32,774 nucleotides of DNA, taken from positions 1 through 32,774 of the forward strand of contig KZ992544.1 of the NCBI GenBank assembly GCA_003614735.1, in the 5' to 3' direction. The DNA is from Thamnocephalis sphaerospora (taxonomy: Eukaryota; Zoopagomycota; Zoopagomycetes; Zoopagales; Sigmoideomycetaceae). Shown here one piece after another: positions 31,028-32,774 of the stretch. The notes under the pieces were generated by a model, which was not told the origin of the DNA, made no database searches, and saw nothing but the letters and a program-made list of their open reading frames with translations. The translations under genes were made by a program, and so were the position numbers. Position 1 is the first letter of the stretch; every line of letters starts with the position of its first letter.

Positions 31028-32410
31028 GCTCTGCACACTTGTGTGCATGCGGTGCAGCACCGTTCATCTTTGGTGTGCTTGACTTTATATGCCACTACTG
31101 GCGCCGCTTGAAGTGCTACTGCTGCCCGCACGCATGGACGACTGCCGTCTCAACGGTCGAGTATTACTCCTAACAGACTGCTACTGTATGCCAAATCATA
31201 CATACAACAACAAGAAGCCACAAAGCAGTGCAACTCTGTTGATGGGGCTCAAGCCTTGCTGTGTGGCCGGTGTCTACAACATTTCGCCCTCGGCCGCCTT
31301 TACCAAACTGTCAAGCCTACGTCAGCCAGCAATGTAACAGCATCAGTTGATGCCACCGGATACCGCCATTTGCAGGCACATGCGCTACCACAAAACGCTG
31401 TGTGGCTTTATGCGTCGTTAGCCTGTCTACCTACGCGCTATCACGTCGCTGTATCACGTCCGGAAACGTCAATGCATACCCATACCAATCACAAATGCAC
31501 AGAGTACCAGACAATTGTATAGCTGTGGGAATTGACCTGCGGAAGGTTGCGTGACATATAACGCATTGACCTTTTCCGATATCTGCGTATTCGGCATAAA
31601 AACAGTTGCTTTACGAGCAGTTGTTGCGCATTACTACCTTCCATGAGCGTCCACAGCCTGTGGTACAGTGTATAGTTGCTCAGGCCCGGTCTGGCAAGCG
31701 ATGGTTTCCATGGCTACACTTGCATGAGACTGAGTGCCGTTGTACAGCCGTCGGCACGCTCATCCGTTTAGCGATATGGGACTGACTAAACTGCAGGCGT
31801 GTGCAACTCGCCGGCTTCAACATCCTGCCTGCAACCAAACAGTACGGTGACATTCCAGACAGTATAGAGTGATGGTATTTCAAGCACTTGAAGTGCATCA
31901 TCAGGACACCTTTTTAATGATTGGAATGCGCTTTGGAGTGCCCTTTGGGCATGACCGCCATGTATACTGTGACGCGTCATCATTGCACAAATCCTGCATC
32001 AAGTCGAAGCAGCTTGGCAATGGCGTTGCAGCGCTGCATTTAAATTGCCCAGGCTGCCGTACCAGGCATTTTATTCGCTGCAATCTCACGCAGCACTCGC
32101 CTGCTCCAATGTGACAGCCTACGCTGTTTTGTGTATTTACCAAGGCAATTTGTATTGATGCCCAATACACTAGACGCAAAATAGATTATGTATACGCGCA
32201 CATATAGACGCGCCTTCACGCACACACCTCAACAGTTGCACTTATAAGTCGTTCTATGTGCACTGAAAAGCCAAGTAATAGCCATCTGATACTATACTAG
32301 CTCATCTAATTGTCAGCCGCCTTGTGCATTGTCGTCCAAATGTAGAGGCAACACATAGACCTATTCTGGCGCTAATTGATTGAAGCTAATGCGTATAATT
32401 ACAGGCCAGA
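31028..32410. other. Intergenic region upstream of the permease gene
   Basis: About 1.4 kb. Short frames on both strands (up to 92 codons) show no motif. A TATA-like CTTATAAG at 32241-32248 lies 170 bases before the permease ATG and may be its core promoter. Confidence 0.5.
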
Positions 32411-32774
32411 ATGAAGGACGCTCAGCAAACGGATGTGTGCGAGCAGGGTGAAGCAAGCCGTGCACCCAGCCTTGAGGAAAGCCAGCAGATACTCGAAAAG
32501 AGCATTGGCGTGTTTTCGGCCACGGCGCTGGTGGTGGGAGCCATCGTTGGCTCTGGTATCTTTTCCACGCCGGCTCTGATCTGGCAACAGGTCGGCTCGC
32601 CGGGCATGTGCATAATCCTTTGGCTACTGGGCGGCATTATCACCGTCTTTGCTGCGCAAAGCTACAGCGAGCTTGGTGTAATGCTACCACAAAGTGGCGG
32701 AGAACAGGTGTATCTCAGTTACGTATACAAAAGACCCAAGGAGTTGCTTACCTTTCTATTCTGCTGGATGGATG
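32411..32774 (+). CDS. Amino-acid permease of the APC superfamily (LAT / MUP1-like), N-terminal part
   Basis: The frame is open from the ATG at 32411 to the window end (121 codons). After a hydrophilic cytoplasmic N-terminus, residues 28-50 read LEKSIGVFSATALVVGAIVGSGIFSTP. This holds the GSGIF unwound-helix motif of TM1, where APC transporters hold the substrate amino group. TM2 (MCIILWLLGGIITVFAAQSYSELG) and the SELG..LPxSGGEQVYL motif follow. These match the L-type amino-acid transporter branch, including fungal methionine permease MUP1. Substrate cannot be told from this part. The gene continues to the right. Confidence 0.9.
   Translation, partial: MKDAQQTDVCEQGEASRAPSLEESQQILEKSIGVFSATALVVGAIVGSGIFSTPALIWQQVGSPGMCIILWLLGGIITVFAAQSYSELGVMLPQSGGEQVYLSYVYKRPKELLTFLFCWMD

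Noticed and set aside
1-32774. tRNA, rRNA, CRISPR array, transposase or reverse transcriptase
   Set aside because: I found no tRNA B-box with a matching cloverleaf, no repeat-spacer array, and no transposon protein motifs in the frames read.

Overview
This window looks like nuclear DNA of a fungus. Protein-coding genes are split by short spliceosomal introns (about 59-93 nt in the models I could build, nearly all GT-AG, several with CTAAC- or TACTAAC-like branch sites). The recognisable genes are eukaryotic: dCMP deaminase, NPC1, exosome RRP40, NAB2, and a fungal-style amino-acid permease. An early-diverging fungus such as a Kickxellales relative is my guess from protein style; it is not proven.

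Left end (1-3.6 kb, all minus strand): the C-terminal Fn3-like part of a subtilisin-like protease with no catalytic domain, then a four-exon dCMP deaminase gene, then a secreted LPMO-like protein with a Ser/Thr/Lys/Pro linker and a small cysteine-rich C-terminal module. From 5.3 to 15.2 kb there are four paralogous seven-transmembrane (7TM) genes on the minus strand, widely spaced, with a two-exon secreted beta-trefoil-like gene between the third and fourth. From 17.1 to 26.9 kb there is a compact block: NPC1 (six exons, plus), and convergent to it NAB2 (twelve exons, minus), RRP40 (four exons, minus) and a single 7TM gene of a different type (minus). Two more members of the first 7TM family follow on the plus strand (28.7-31.0 kb). 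The window ends inside an amino-acid permease gene.

The most striking content is the six-member 7TM family. All six copies have a first coding exon of exactly 718 nt with no indels, one phase-1 intron of 60-69 nt inside the last membrane helix, and a 110-116 nt last exon. Predicted topology is GPCR-like: N-terminus out, a Cys at the top of TM3, a Cys in the TM4-TM5 loop beside an NG(T/S)C or KGTC motif, and an Arg exactly 25 residues after the TM3 Cys. I do not recognise the family, so it is a candidate lineage-specific orphan receptor family. Each copy also has a TCGTGNGC-like motif on the gene strand 76-164 bp before the ATG.

Exon models were built by hand from reading frames, splice consensus and family similarity. 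No alignment, RNA or database search was available. Long gaps (about 0.9-2.1 kb) around the 7TM and secreted genes hold only unsupported short ORFs, with a few weak small-secreted-protein candidates.
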